A stretch of DNA of 64,000 nt from Myxococcales bacterium (GTDB lineage Bacteria; Myxococcota_A; Polyangia; Polyangiales; Polyangiaceae): positions 1 to 64,000 of the forward strand of contig JAJZQG010000004.1 of assembly GCA_021847645.1 (NCBI GenBank). Reading direction: 5' to 3'. The notes beneath the pieces are model-generated. The model did no database searches, had not been told where the DNA came from, and was given only the letters and a program-made list of their open reading frames with translations. Position numbers and translations under genes: made by a program. Positions 17,688 through 26,201 of the stretch are shown one piece after another; position 1 is the stretch's first letter, and every line of letters begins with the position of its first letter.

Positions 17688-18950
17688 TCAGAACAGGAAC
17701 CCGAAGGAGATCTCGCCCCAGGGCTTGGCGTCGGACAGGGTGTAGAACGGACGGGTGTTCTTGGTGTGGATCATGCCGCCGACCACGCCCGCGATGCGGA
17801 ACGGGCCGTTGGTGCGGTAGCCCAGGCCCACGCCGCCGAATCCGATGAAGCGGAAGGGCTCAAAGGAGTAGTCGACGACCTGTCCGTTGGCGGCGCGGGT
17901 GGAGGCCTCGATGGTATAGCGCGTAAGGCCGAGGCCCACGTCGACGATGGGCGACAGGTGCCGCATGAACCACAGCCGGCCGCGGACCGGGAGGGTCATC
18001 GCCTTGTAGCTGCCGCTGGCCTGTCCCTGGGAGACGTCGGCCTTGAGGTCACCTTGCTTGTAGCCCAGCCCGCCGCTGAGCTCGAGCCAGCAGCGCGGTT
18101 GCCAGGCGAATTCGGCGTTGATGTAGCTGTTGGGACCGAGGGCGTTGAGGTGCAGTCCCACCAGGTCGGTCGGGCACACGTCGGCCGGCGGCAAAGGCGG
18201 CTCCTGCTTCGGGGGGGGCGGGGGCGGCTCGGGCTGCGGCTCGGGCTGGGGCGCGTTGTCGCATTGCTCGGCCATGGTCTCGCGGCCGGCCACGACCGTG
18301 AAGACCGAGCGACGGTTCTTGGCCCAGGCCTCCTCGCAGGGAGCCTTGTCGACCGGTGTCTTGTTGTTGCACTGATCGGGCTCGGTGACCTTGGGCTTGT
18401 CTTCTCCATAGCCCACGGAGGTGACCCGGTCCTTGGATATGCCGTTCTCGATGAGCCATTGCCGCACGGCGGCGGCGCGGCGCTTGGACAGGGCGCGGTT
18501 GTAGTCGGCCGAGCCGCGCGAGTCGGTATGGCCCTCGATCTGGATCTTCACGTCCGGGTTCTTCTGGAGAAAGTCTCGCAGGTAGCCCAGCGCCTTGAAG
18601 GTGCTGTCGCCCTCGAGCCGGTCCGCGTTGTAGGCGAAGTCGATGGTGCCCTCGTACTCGAGCTCGCTGCCGCAAAAGCGCACCGGAGCCGGGGCGAGCA
18701 TCTTCGGCTTCTTGGTGGGCGGAGCCTCGGTGGTGGTGGCCGATCCGCCCTGCGCCTGCCCCTGGGCACTGCCCTCGAGCTGGCCGCCCGCGTTCGCCTT
18801 GGCCTCTCCGCCGAACGCGACGTGCCCTCCGGCGCCTCCGTGCGCCTTGCACGCGGGCAGGGCGAGGGCAACGAGCAGGGCCGGTAGCCCGAAGCGCAAG
18901 GCGGAGACGTCCGCCCACGCATGCGTGGAAACAAGGGAAGAGCCGCTCAT
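17688..18950 (-). CDS. OmpA-family lipoprotein with C-terminal beta-barrel-like region
   Basis: 420 residues. The N-terminus has a hydrophobic stretch ending in a lipobox (LALPAC), then a Gly/Ala/Gln-rich linker. An OmpA-like peptidoglycan-binding domain covers about residues 100-225: INFAY-like start, IEGHTDSRGS, RRAAAVRQWL, then VGYGEDKP and NRRSVF. After a Pro-rich segment (PQPEPQPEPPPPPPKQEPP) the last 160 residues look like outer-membrane beta-strands with a terminal Phe. The usual order is barrel first, OmpA domain last; here it is reversed. It probably tethers the outer membrane to the wall. An ATG nearer the lipobox could be the true start. Confidence 0.85.
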   Translation of the reverse strand: MSGSSLVSTHAWADVSALRFGLPALLVALALPACKAHGGAGGHVAFGGEAKANAGGQLEGSAQGQAQGGSATTTEAPPTKKPKMLAPAPVRFCGSELEYEGTIDFAYNADRLEGDSTFKALGYLRDFLQKNPDVKIQIEGHTDSRGSADYNRALSKRRAAAVRQWLIENGISKDRVTSVGYGEDKPKVTEPDQCNNKTPVDKAPCEEAWAKNRRSVFTVVAGRETMAEQCDNAPQPEPQPEPPPPPPKQEPPLPPADVCPTDLVGLHLNALGPNSYINAEFAWQPRCWLELSGGLGYKQGDLKADVSQGQASGSYKAMTLPVRGRLWFMRHLSPIVDVGLGLTRYTIEASTRAANGQVVDYSFEPFRFIGFGGVGLGYRTNGPFRIAGVVGGMIHTKNTRPFYTLSDAKPWGEISFGFLF

Positions 18951-19101
18951 GAGATCGGGTCGCAGCGTATCGCGGCCGGCGGCCGCGGGGAAGAGACTTG
19001 ATGGCGCCGCGCCGGAGCCCGGCGAGCAGCGTGGTCCGGGTGCGCCGATCGGAGCGCGCGCGTCTTGCGTCCGACGCGCACGTGGGGCATGGCGCTACGC
19101 C

Positions 19102-21726
19102 ATGAAGATCGTCCGCCTGCAGCCGATTCGTCGCGCCCAGCCCCGCTGCGCCAGCTTCCACGACGAGCTGACCATCCGGGCCTTCGAGCGCGAGATGCGC
19201 GTTCACCGGGCCCATGCCGAGCCGTGGGTCATCACGCCGCTCGACGCGAGGATCGACGGCGCGTACCGTGTCGCCGGCTCCCGGGGCACGAACTACTACG
19301 TGGATATCGTGGACGGCGGCGGAACGCACGACACCTGCTCGTGCCCAGACTTTCTCACGAACCGGATCGGCACCTGCAAGCACCTGGAAGCGGTGCGGCG
19401 CGCGTTGGCGAACGTCAAGTCGATGGCTGCCCAGTTCCGGGCGTTGCCCCGGAGTCCGTCGTATTCCGTGATCACGGTCGCGACCGATCCGGAGATTGCG
19501 CTCGTGGCGGCTGGCAAGTGGTCGTCTAGACAGTTGGCTGCCTATGGTCTTCGCCGCGAGGTTGGTGTGGTCCACACGGGTCTGGACGGCGCTCTGCGGG
19601 CGGGGTGGAACGACTCCGGCGTGCGGGTGGTGCATGCGGCGATTCCGGCCGCCGAGCGACTTCGGTCGGCGCGCGTCCTAGTGCGCAGGCGCGCGGACGT
19701 GTCGCGGGCGTTCGCCTCGGGCCAGCTCGGCAGCGACGTTCTGGCCCAGCCGCTGTTTCCGTACCAGCGCACCGGGGTCGAGCACCTGGTATCGGCCGGG
19801 CGCGCGCTGCTGGCCGACGACATGGGCCTCGGTAAGACGGTCCAGGCCGTTGCTGCGTGCGAGATCCTGCGTCGGCGCGGCGAGGCGCAGCGCGTGCTCA
19901 TCGTGACGCCGGCGTCGCTCAAGGACCAGTGGGCGCGGGAGATTCACCGCTATGCCGGTCAGACCGCGGTCATCGTAAGCGGCAACCCGGCCCGGCGGCG
20001 CGAGGCGTTCTTGTCCGATGCGCCGTACAAGATTCTCAACTACGAGCTCACCTGGCGGGAGCTGGAGCAGCTGCAGGCCCTGGACGCCGACGTGCTCGTG
20101 CTCGACGAGGCCCAGCGCGCCAAGAACTTCCGCACGAAGACGGCGAACACGCTGCGGGAGATTCCGTCGAAGTTCCTGTTCGTGCTCACCGGCACGCCGG
20201 TCGAGAACCGCCTGGACGATCTGTATTCTCTGCTGCAGTTGGCGGACCCGAGCTTGCTGGGTCCGCTTTGGAGCTTCAACCTGCAATACCACCGCCAGGA
20301 CGACAAGGGGCGTGTCGTGGGGTACAAGGATCTGTCGGGGCTTCGGGAGAAGATCGCCCCGGTGGTGATGCGCCGGCGCAAGGAGGAAGTCCTGCTGCAG
20401 CTTCCGCCGTTGACCGAGCAGACGCGCTATACGGCATTGACGAAGGAGCAGCGGGACTTGGACGACGAATACCGGTCCAAGGCGGTTCGCATGATGAAGA
20501 TCGCGGACCGCCGGCCCTTGACGCGCGAGGAGCAGCAGATCCTGATGGCGCTGCTGCTCAAGGCGCGGCAGGCGTGCGATGCGCTGGAGCTGTGCGATCC
20601 GGAGCGGGGGCAGAAGGCCTCTCCCAAGCTCGACGAGTTCGAGGCGCTGGTCGGAGAGATTGTCGCGCAAGGCACGTCGAAAATCCTGGTGTTCTCCGAG
20701 TGGGTGGAGATGCTGCGGCTGGCGGGCGAGCGGCTCGACGCCCTGCAGATTCCCTACGAAACGCTGCACGGGGGCATCCCCACGGAGCGTCGCCCGGCCT
20801 TGCTGCAGAAGTTCCGCGACGACCCGAATCTGCGGGTGCTGTTGTCGTCGGACGCGGGCGGTGTGGGGCTGAACCTGCAGGTGGCCTCCTACGTGATTCA
20901 CCTGGATCTGCCGTGGAATCCTGGCAAGCTCGACCAGCGCACGGCGCGGGCGCACCGTCTGGGCCAAACGCGCGGCGTGTCCGTCACGTACCTGTGCTCG
21001 GAAGAGGGCATCGAGCGCGGCATCGAAGGCACGCTGGCGGGAAAGCGCGCGGTGCGAGAGGCTGCGCTCGATCCGTCGAGCAGCGTGGACGAGCTCGAGG
21101 CGCCGAGCTTCTCGGTGTTTCTGCGTCAGCTTCGGGAGGTCTTCGACAAGCTCGCGCAGCCGGGCGAAGACGTCGAGGAGGTCGAGACGCCGGAGCAAAT
21201 CCCCGCGCCTTCGCCAGCGCTGCCAGCGCTGCCAGCCAGCGAGCAGCGCGATGCGTCGCCGGTCGTGCCCGCGCCGGCGGTGGCGCCCGCAACGGTGGCT
21301 GAGCCGACAACCGCGCCGGAGCAGCAGCCAGCGCCGTCGCCGACCGGCCCGCGCACGGAGCGCAGGGCTCGCGCGGCCGACCGGCTGCGCCTGGCCGAGC
21401 TGGTGCTGCGCGAGGGATTTCATGCCGACGCGGTGAGGGCGTCGTACGACGCGCTGGCGACAGCGATTCGGGCGATGATCGAGGGGCCGGTAGGGCCGAG
21501 CCACGACGCGCTGGTCGCGATGATGTACCGGGAGTTGCTGCCGTCGGGGCGATTGCCGGTGGCGGCGCACGGGGCCTTGGCGCAGCTGCGGGATCTGACC
21601 TTGCTCGACGAGCACGGGGTGGAGGTGGACGCGGAGGTAGCTGGTCGGGCGGTGACGGAAGCGCGGGAGTGGGTGGGGCGGCTGGGGTCGGACGTTTCGC
21701 TTGACACAGGCGGGGGCGCCGTGTAA
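19102..21726 (+). CDS. SWIM zinc finger + SNF2/Rad54 helicase
   Basis: 874 residues from the ATG at 19102. Domain order: an N-terminal region with a SWIM zinc finger (CSCPDF...GTCKH, CxC-n-CxH, about residues 75-95), then a SNF2 ATPase from about residue 215: DDMGLGKTVQ (motif I), LDEAQRAKN (motif II, DEAQ in place of DEAH), TGTPVENRLDDLYSL (III), and the second RecA half with SSDAGGVGLNLQ and RAHRLGQTR (V-VI). A Pro/Ala linker and a helical C-terminal 130 residues follow. Such proteins use ATP to move along or remodel DNA-protein complexes; in bacteria the exact role (RapA-like, repair or defence) is not settled. It is the last gene before the tRNA integration site. Confidence 0.9.
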   Translation: MKIVRLQPIRRAQPRCASFHDELTIRAFEREMRVHRAHAEPWVITPLDARIDGAYRVAGSRGTNYYVDIVDGGGTHDTCSCPDFLTNRIGTCKHLEAVRRALANVKSMAAQFRALPRSPSYSVITVATDPEIALVAAGKWSSRQLAAYGLRREVGVVHTGLDGALRAGWNDSGVRVVHAAIPAAERLRSARVLVRRRADVSRAFASGQLGSDVLAQPLFPYQRTGVEHLVSAGRALLADDMGLGKTVQAVAACEILRRRGEAQRVLIVTPASLKDQWAREIHRYAGQTAVIVSGNPARRREAFLSDAPYKILNYELTWRELEQLQALDADVLVLDEAQRAKNFRTKTANTLREIPSKFLFVLTGTPVENRLDDLYSLLQLADPSLLGPLWSFNLQYHRQDDKGRVVGYKDLSGLREKIAPVVMRRRKEEVLLQLPPLTEQTRYTALTKEQRDLDDEYRSKAVRMMKIADRRPLTREEQQILMALLLKARQACDALELCDPERGQKASPKLDEFEALVGEIVAQGTSKILVFSEWVEMLRLAGERLDALQIPYETLHGGIPTERRPALLQKFRDDPNLRVLLSSDAGGVGLNLQVASYVIHLDLPWNPGKLDQRTARAHRLGQTRGVSVTYLCSEEGIERGIEGTLAGKRAVREAALDPSSSVDELEAPSFSVFLRQLREVFDKLAQPGEDVEEVETPEQIPAPSPALPALPASEQRDASPVVPAPAVAPATVAEPTTAPEQQPAPSPTGPRTERRARAADRLRLAELVLREGFHADAVRASYDALATAIRAMIEGPVGPSHDALVAMMYRELLPSGRLPVAAHGALAQLRDLTLLDEHGVEVDAEVAGRAVTEAREWVGRLGSDVSLDTGGGAV

Positions 21727-21779
21727 GAGGCGAGGCTCTTACTTCGCGGTCCGGTGTCCTTCGGGGCGTCGGGCAGCAT

Positions 21780-21854
21780 AGGCGCGTAGCTCAGTTGGTC
21801 TAGAGCACTACCTTGACACGGTAGGGGTCGGTGGTTCGAACCCACTCGCGCCTA
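21780..21854 (+). tRNA. tRNA-Val (anticodon GAC)
   Basis: A full cloverleaf can be drawn: acceptor AGGCGCG (21780-21786) pairs with CGCGCCT (21847-21853), discriminator A at 21854; D stem GCTC/GAGC; anticodon stem CTACC/GGTAG with loop TTGACAC, anticodon GAC at 21815-21817; T stem GGTGG/CCACT around TTCGAAC. CCA is not encoded. Anticodon GAC reads GUC/GUU valine codons. The 3' end abuts an integrase gene, so it is the likely integration site (attL side) of the island. Confidence 0.95.
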
Positions 21855-21875
21855 CGAAGAGAATCTAAGAAATAC

Positions 21876-21909
21876 GGCCGTTTGACGAAGAACGTCAGCC
21901 GGCCTTTTT
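21876..21909 (+). terminator. Rho-independent terminator after tRNA-Val
   Basis: Stem GGCCG-TT-TGACG (21876-21887), loop AAGAA, then CGTCA-GC-CGGCC (21893-21904) with a 2-base internal mismatch, followed by TTTTT (21905-21909). It is oriented to end transcription from the tRNA. The hairpin overlaps the last codons and stop of the convergent integrase gene. Confidence 0.75.
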
Positions 21910-23205
21910 CGTCGGAGCACCACCTGGGACCCCCGGAGCACCACCGGGAGCACCACCTGTATTCGGGCCCGTGTCGACGACTGGCGACGACACGAGATGG
22001 AGCACCCGACCGATGCTCTCGCGTTGCTCGACCGGGCTCACGGTCGAATAGTGGTCCTTCATGCGGTCGGTGAGGTGACCCGAGATGCTCTTGGTCACCA
22101 GCGACTCGACCTTGGCCGCTCGCGCCATGTCGTTGAATGTCCGGCGAAGCCCTCGCGGCGTGAAGCTCTGCCCGAGCCCCATCATGCGGCGCACCTCGGC
22201 GAACGGCTTGCGAAGACAGGCTTCGGACCGGAATCCGCCGTCGCTCCGGGGGAAGAGAAGGTCAGACGCCTGCTGCTCGTCCGTGACGAGCTGCGTCGAG
22301 ACGTGCCAGCGCAGGACCTCCATGAGCTCGGGCGGCGCGTTGATTCGCTGGCGTAGCCCGGTCTTCGTGGTCTCCATGACCTCTTCGCCGAGGGTGTGCG
22401 ATCGACGTACCAGAATCACGCCGTCATCCCAGCGGATGTCGGGCGTCGGCCCCTTGCGGCGCAGGGGGCGCATCGAAGACGGCCGCAGGCCCGTCGCGAA
22501 GCCCAGGTACGTCATTGCGTAGTAGCGTGGGAACTCCTCGCGCATCATCGTGAGGAACTGCCGGGCTTCCTCCACGTTCAGCGCATTCGGCTCTTCCTCG
22601 GTGTAGGTCGCATGCTCCGAGGTATCGAACATCCGGACCCCGTCTGTCGGGTCCTGGGAGAGCCCCAGCTCCCGGCGGGCGGCCTTGAAGATGACCCGGA
22701 GGATGGCGAGCCAACCGTTCGCCGTGGTCGGCTCGTAGTCGCCGGCCGTAATCAGGCCCGCGATGCCGACCTGCCACTCCTCGATGTGGCTCACCCGGAT
22801 CTGATCCATGAAAAGCTCGCCGAATCCCTGTACGCCCCGCGTACCTCCGATGAGGTGGCGCAGGGTGTACCCCCAACGCTCACGCCCTCTTGCGCTCTTG
22901 ATCTCCCTCTTCGCGGCCTTGCGTTCGAGCAATGAGACCGCGAAGTCGGCGAAGCGCGTCCTCGGACGCTCGGCCGAGAGGAGCCCCGCCTTGATGCGGA
23001 CCTTCTCCTCGCTGAGCCATGTGAACGCGGCCGCCTCGTCGACATCCGCCATCACCCGCTTGATTTCCCGCATCCTCCCCGTGGCGGGGTCGATGACGCG
23101 GGCTCGTACCAGATATCCTCCCTCCTTTCGCTTCCAGACCCCGGGGAGCTTCGTCGGAGCCACCCAGTTCTTCCAACGTTTCACCCACTTCTTGCTGCTG
23201 TCCAT
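21895..23205 (-). CDS. int: Tyrosine recombinase (phage/ICE-type integrase)
   Basis: 436 residues from the ATG at 23205 (MDSSKKWVK); a longer frame to 23286 is open. Integrases of this type insert and excise mobile elements at tRNA genes by strand exchange through a catalytic Tyr. The N-terminal 80 residues contain VWKRKEGGYLVRARVIDPATGR (an arm-binding-type fold), then a SAM-like core-binding domain, then the catalytic domain with Arg in TGLRPSSMR, Lys region, TPRGLRRTF (Arg box; the usual His of HxxR is Gly/Arg here), SGHLTD (His) and YSTV (Tyr nucleophile). The last 30 residues are Gly/Pro/Ala-rich. It sits 41 bases from the tRNA end, pointing toward it, the classic layout. Confidence 0.92.
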   Translation of the reverse strand: MDSSKKWVKRWKNWVAPTKLPGVWKRKEGGYLVRARVIDPATGRMREIKRVMADVDEAAAFTWLSEEKVRIKAGLLSAERPRTRFADFAVSLLERKAAKREIKSARGRERWGYTLRHLIGGTRGVQGFGELFMDQIRVSHIEEWQVGIAGLITAGDYEPTTANGWLAILRVIFKAARRELGLSQDPTDGVRMFDTSEHATYTEEEPNALNVEEARQFLTMMREEFPRYYAMTYLGFATGLRPSSMRPLRRKGPTPDIRWDDGVILVRRSHTLGEEVMETTKTGLRQRINAPPELMEVLRWHVSTQLVTDEQQASDLLFPRSDGGFRSEACLRKPFAEVRRMMGLGQSFTPRGLRRTFNDMARAAKVESLVTKSISGHLTDRMKDHYSTVSPVEQRESIGRVLHLVSSPVVDTGPNTGGAPGGAPGVPGGAPTKKAG

Positions 23206-23443
23206 GATGTGCACCTGTTTCGTCTGAAGGCGCACCTGGACGATCCGCGGGAAGCATAGCAGGTGGCGCACCGGCGACAAACGCATCCAAGTCCTCGACG
23301 CGGAACATCCAGGTGCCGGCGCCGCCGCGCCTCCCGACCGATCGGAGGCGGCCTTCGAGCCGCGCCTTGCGGATCGCTCCGGTCGTGCTGTAGCCGCAAT
23401 ACGCGGCGGCCTGGCTCGTCGTGAGGTAGGCGTGCATCGTCAT
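22880..23443 (-). CDS. Helix-turn-helix protein, excisionase-like; overlaps integrase
   Basis: The first 60 residues read as a MerR/AlpA-type winged helix (LTTSQAAAYCGYST, AIRKARLEGRL, then WMFRVEDLDAFV), the fold of excisionases that direct the integrase toward excision and of small element regulators. Starts at 23443 or 23437 are possible; the second sits 6 bases after GGAAGG. The frame does not stop at the domain end: it stays open for about 325 more bases, out of phase, inside the integrase gene down to 22880. The tail is low-quality protein in this high-GC frame, so it may be accidental, or the two genes may be joined by frameshifting. Domain call good, C-terminus uncertain. Confidence 0.6.
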   Translation of the reverse strand: MTMHAYLTTSQAAAYCGYSTTGAIRKARLEGRLRSVGRRGGAGTWMFRVEDLDAFVAGAPPAMLPADRPGAPSDETGAHHGQQQEVGETLEELGGSDEAPRGLEAKGGRISGTSPRHRPRHGEDAGNQAGDGGCRRGGRVHMAQRGEGPHQGGAPLGRASEDALRRLRGLIARTQGREEGDQERKRA

Positions 23444-23546
23444 CCTTCCCATTCGGCGGAGTCGATCGTCGGCCGAGGCTCGGCGACGAGGCCGCTCTCG
23501 CAGGCCGTTCCCCCGCGAGGACCGGGCTACGACCGGCTCGCGCCGT

Positions 23547-23870
23547 TCAGACCGCGTCGTTGTCGCGGAAGACGTCGATCGCCGGAGCCTTGCCCTCCGG
23601 CGTGACGATTGCTGTCCGCGCGACGCGCTCGAGCAACGCGCGGCATTGCTCGTGGTCGCACGGGTTGTCGCCCGTCGCCGTGAACGAGACGCTGGCGACG
23701 TTCAGCTTGTCCTCCCCGTTGCCCTTGGGCCTCGAGAACTCGCCGACGATCTCGAACTCGACCGATCCCCGAGCCTCGAGCGCGCAGGATGCCGCGCGCA
23801 CCGCAACCGAGAACGCCGCGCGTCTGCCCTCGCCGATCCGACCGTGAATCCGGAATCTGACCTGCTGCAT
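23547..23870 (-). CDS. Hypothetical protein, 107 residues
   Basis: A small protein (start MQQVRFRIHGRIG) with an alternating strand/helix pattern: RFRIHGRIGEGRRAAFSVAVRAASCALEA, EFEIVGEF, then VSFTATGDNPCDHEQCRALLERVARTA. The look is of a compact alpha/beta fold with one helix between strands. No domain recognised. It follows the regulator/integrase pair on the same strand, 104 bp upstream, so it is an early cargo gene of the island. A weak upstream AGGGAGA favours this start. Another 107-residue protein at 40329-40652 is of like size and begins in a like way (RSFLRVKFKLPGD), but I do not see clear homology. Confidence 0.6.
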   Translation of the reverse strand: MQQVRFRIHGRIGEGRRAAFSVAVRAASCALEARGSVEFEIVGEFSRPKGNGEDKLNVASVSFTATGDNPCDHEQCRALLERVARTAIVTPEGKAPAIDVFRDNDAV

Positions 23871-24221
23871 GATCGGTCTCCCTTCACATCAGTAATGTCC
23901 TCCGGTGGCTATCCTGTTGCGGACACGCGCGGCGATCTAGGCGGCCAGCGCCGACACCGTCGCGCTTCTTCGACTTGACGGTTCAGGCCTCGAGCGAAGC
24001 CGCGCGTCACAGGATGTCTGCGGCGTGTTCGGACTGACATGGCCGAACGCACCGCGGACTCGCGTTATCCACATCGGATCAGTCGACTACACGTCGCGTG
24101 GCCAATAGCGGAGGAACGCGGCACCGTCGATGCCGCTTTCGGCGCCGGTCCTCTGGTGCCCGTGCCGGTCAACCGACCCCGGCGCGCCGCGTCCTCCTGG
24201 ATGGGATGATTCTGCCTGCCG
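23871..24221. other. No recognised gene (351 bp)
   Basis: Only short or low-quality frames are seen on either strand. The segment lies upstream of the 107-residue gene (minus strand) and downstream of the HARE-HTH-like gene, so it must hold a promoter for the former. I see no convincing palindrome or repeat. Confidence 0.5.
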
Positions 24222-24569
24222 TCAGCTCGTGGTCGCTCTTGACCTGCGCGGGTACATCTTGCGCCGAACGAGATCGAGCTTCTCGATCTCCTCGGGCGAG
24301 TAGTTCCGTGCGAAGCTCCAGATCCCTTTACGCACCCGGACGAACTGGTCAGACCGCTGCAGCACCTGTCGCACCTTGTCGCGCGCGTGCTTTCGGCCCG
24401 TGGACTTGGGGTGGCGCTCCACCACCGCGTACATCGCGGCGAGGGAGGCCGTCCCGCCGAGGGCTTCGAGCGCGCGCAGGACGATGGTGTCCCAGGTCTC
24501 GGTCATGATCGCGTTCGCCCAGAGCGTGGCCGGGTCTGGGGCGTGTTCCGTCGCTCGCATATGGTTCAA
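24222..24569 (-). CDS. Small winged-helix protein, HARE-HTH-like
   Basis: 115 residues or fewer (an internal ATG at 24506, MTETWDTIV, is an equally good start). The core, TIVLRALEALGGTASLAAMYAVVERHP, a short basic helix RKHARDKVRQVLQRS, then FVRVRKGIWSFA, fits the winged helix found at the ends of restriction enzymes and in DNA-modification proteins (HARE-HTH type), where a Gly-x-Trp in the wing is usual. This would bind DNA. It stands alone on the minus strand between two hypothetical genes in the island, with 285 bp on its upstream side. Role unknown; a regulator or defence accessory is possible. Confidence 0.5.
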   Translation of the reverse strand: MNHMRATEHAPDPATLWANAIMTETWDTIVLRALEALGGTASLAAMYAVVERHPKSTGRKHARDKVRQVLQRSDQFVRVRKGIWSFARNYSPEEIEKLDLVRRKMYPRRSRATTS

Positions 24570-24854
24570 GCCGGGGTCGGCCCGAACACGGGCGAGAAGG
24601 AACCGGTGCCGCAGGCGTCACGACTGGTCCGTCATCCCGTCCTCCTTGACTCGCGCCGGCTAGCGGCGCGCTGGTCTCGCATGTCGTGGAACCCGTGTTC
24701 CTCGGAATGATCATGTCCGGCGGGAGAGCGGTTGTTGCGAGTCGGCAAGCGCCAAGCCGGTGCCCTTTCCGCGCGGCGAGGTGACGACACTTCGTGCGAT
24801 GCGGGGGCGAGAGGTAGCCTACTCGCTGTCCTCAATGGGGGCGCTGCTACCGCG

Positions 24855-25544
24855 CTAGCCGTTGAAGAACCGGTCCACTTGCTTGAGCATCTTGAGCCCC
24901 GTCGGGCCGCAGTACTCCCCGACCAGCCGCTCGAAGTAATCGGGCGACACGAAGGGAACGGGCGTGGCGTACCAACCCGGAGAATCACGCTGGCTGTCGG
25001 CGCGAAACACGAGCACCAAGGTTTCCGGCTCACCCCGATCGTTCGCTCGCATTGCCCAGACCTGCTCGCCGCAGGGAAATTCCGGGTCATCCAACGCAAG
25101 TGGAGACACCAGACGCTCGAGAAACGTCCTGCCGAACTCCTCCATAGCGGCCTCGTCCAGGCGAAGTTCGGCACGAGGATTCTGGTCGGATCGGAGTGAA
25201 TCAAACAGCGCCTTATTCTCCTCGTCGTCGAGCGGGTAGATCACCGCCCACCCCTCCGTGTCCAATTCGGTAGGGTTGACGGGCCGCGTCTTCGCACGGA
25301 AACTCGCAGCGAGATCCTCCCCGATGCGATCTCCGAGCCTATGAAGTCGGTCAGGCCGGAGACGCATAAGCGTGCGGCGAACGCGGCCGATCGTCGTGTG
25401 CGGAGTGAGAAGCCCAGCGTATCGCCCGGATGGCTGTGGCCGGAAATGGAACGTGAGGTGCCTGCCGTCGCGGGACTTCTGAGCGATGACGCACCGGTTC
25501 TCGTTGATGTCGACGACAAGATGCCCGAACAAATCAATGCGCAT
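24855..25544 (-). CDS. Hypothetical protein, 229 residues
   Basis: Start at 25544 is chosen for its strong ribosome site (AAGGAG, about 8 bases upstream); the frame is open further but adds poor sequence. The N-terminus MRIDLFGHLVVDINENRCVIAQKSRDGRHLTFHF looks beta-rich, the middle has paired Arg residues, and the C-terminus PYYFERLVGEY-like helix ends in RFFNG. I do not recognise the family. It is the third gene of the minus-strand group GHKL ATPase (26202-28184), HEPN-like (25673-26167), this one, though 128 bp separates it from the HEPN gene. It could be a third component or an unrelated neighbour. Confidence 0.7.
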   Translation of the reverse strand: MRIDLFGHLVVDINENRCVIAQKSRDGRHLTFHFRPQPSGRYAGLLTPHTTIGRVRRTLMRLRPDRLHRLGDRIGEDLAASFRAKTRPVNPTELDTEGWAVIYPLDDEENKALFDSLRSDQNPRAELRLDEAAMEEFGRTFLERLVSPLALDDPEFPCGEQVWAMRANDRGEPETLVLVFRADSQRDSPGWYATPVPFVSPDYFERLVGEYCGPTGLKMLKQVDRFFNG

Positions 25545-25672
25545 GACGAACTCTCCTTGGGATGAGCATGAAGCCTCGGGCCAACGAAAGGCCGTGGGGG
25601 AGTTCGTGCTCGTCAAGAGTAGCGAGCGACGACGTTGTGTCAAGCCCGTGTGAGAGGGGAACCCTGGCCCAA

Positions 25673-26167
25673 TCAGTCCGGCGATCGCCCCGCGTATCGG
25701 CGGAAGGCGGCGATGAGCTGACCGATGTCCTCTGCTCTAAGCTCCACGACCCAGGTCGGCTCCTTTTCGCGCTTCTGATCGCTCATCGCGTAGTTCTTGA
25801 GCACCAGACCCTCGATTTGACCGTTGTCGTCGGGGAATGTGACCATGCTCGCGTGGGCGAGGGTGTGCCGCAGGTACTTGAGCACCCGGTATCGAGTGCC
25901 GCCCGGCACGTACTGCAGGATGTTCAGCCGGGCGGCGATCTCCGTGCACAGTTCGTCGGCGGATCGGTCGACGGGCGGCGGATGGTCCGCGCCCTCTTCT
26001 GCGTCGAGCGGCTTGACGTGTTCCCATGCAATCGCCGCGCATAGGAGCAGGACCGCGCGTCCGAGCGTAACCTCCAACCCCAGGTCACGCGCGGCACCTG
26101 CGAGCTCCTCATAGGCCTTGCAGCCGTTGCGGAGCGGATGCATCGTCAGGTCCGTATAGTCGCCCAT
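25673..26167 (-). CDS. HEPN-like protein with RHTLAH motif
   Basis: 164 residues, mostly helical. The stretch YLRHTLAHASM (Arg100-x4-His105) fits the R-x4-6-H motif of HEPN domains, a fold used by many toxin and defence RNases and by non-catalytic sensors. The start has a near-perfect ribosome site (GGAGGGACCG before ATG). The upstream neighbour on the same strand is the GHKL-ATPase/nuclease gene, ending 34 bases before this start, so the two are surely co-transcribed. In defence islands a HEPN protein next to a large ATPase is a recurrent layout. RNase activity is inference; no other known catalytic motif is seen. Confidence 0.65.
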   Translation of the reverse strand: MGDYTDLTMHPLRNGCKAYEELAGAARDLGLEVTLGRAVLLLCAAIAWEHVKPLDAEEGADHPPPVDRSADELCTEIAARLNILQYVPGGTRYRVLKYLRHTLAHASMVTFPDDNGQIEGLVLKNYAMSDQKREKEPTWVVELRAEDIGQLIAAFRRYAGRSPD

Positions 26168-26201
26168 CGGTCCCTCCCCGTGTTGTCCGAGCGCAGGTGG
26201 C

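Noticed and set aside
18049-19635. Long minus-strand frame covering OmpA and SNF2 starts
   Set aside because: Overlaps two well-supported genes; Arg/Pro-rich without motifs.
19678-21615. Minus-strand frame of 645 codons opposite the helicase
   Set aside because: Low-complexity antisense reading; all SNF2 motifs are on the plus strand.
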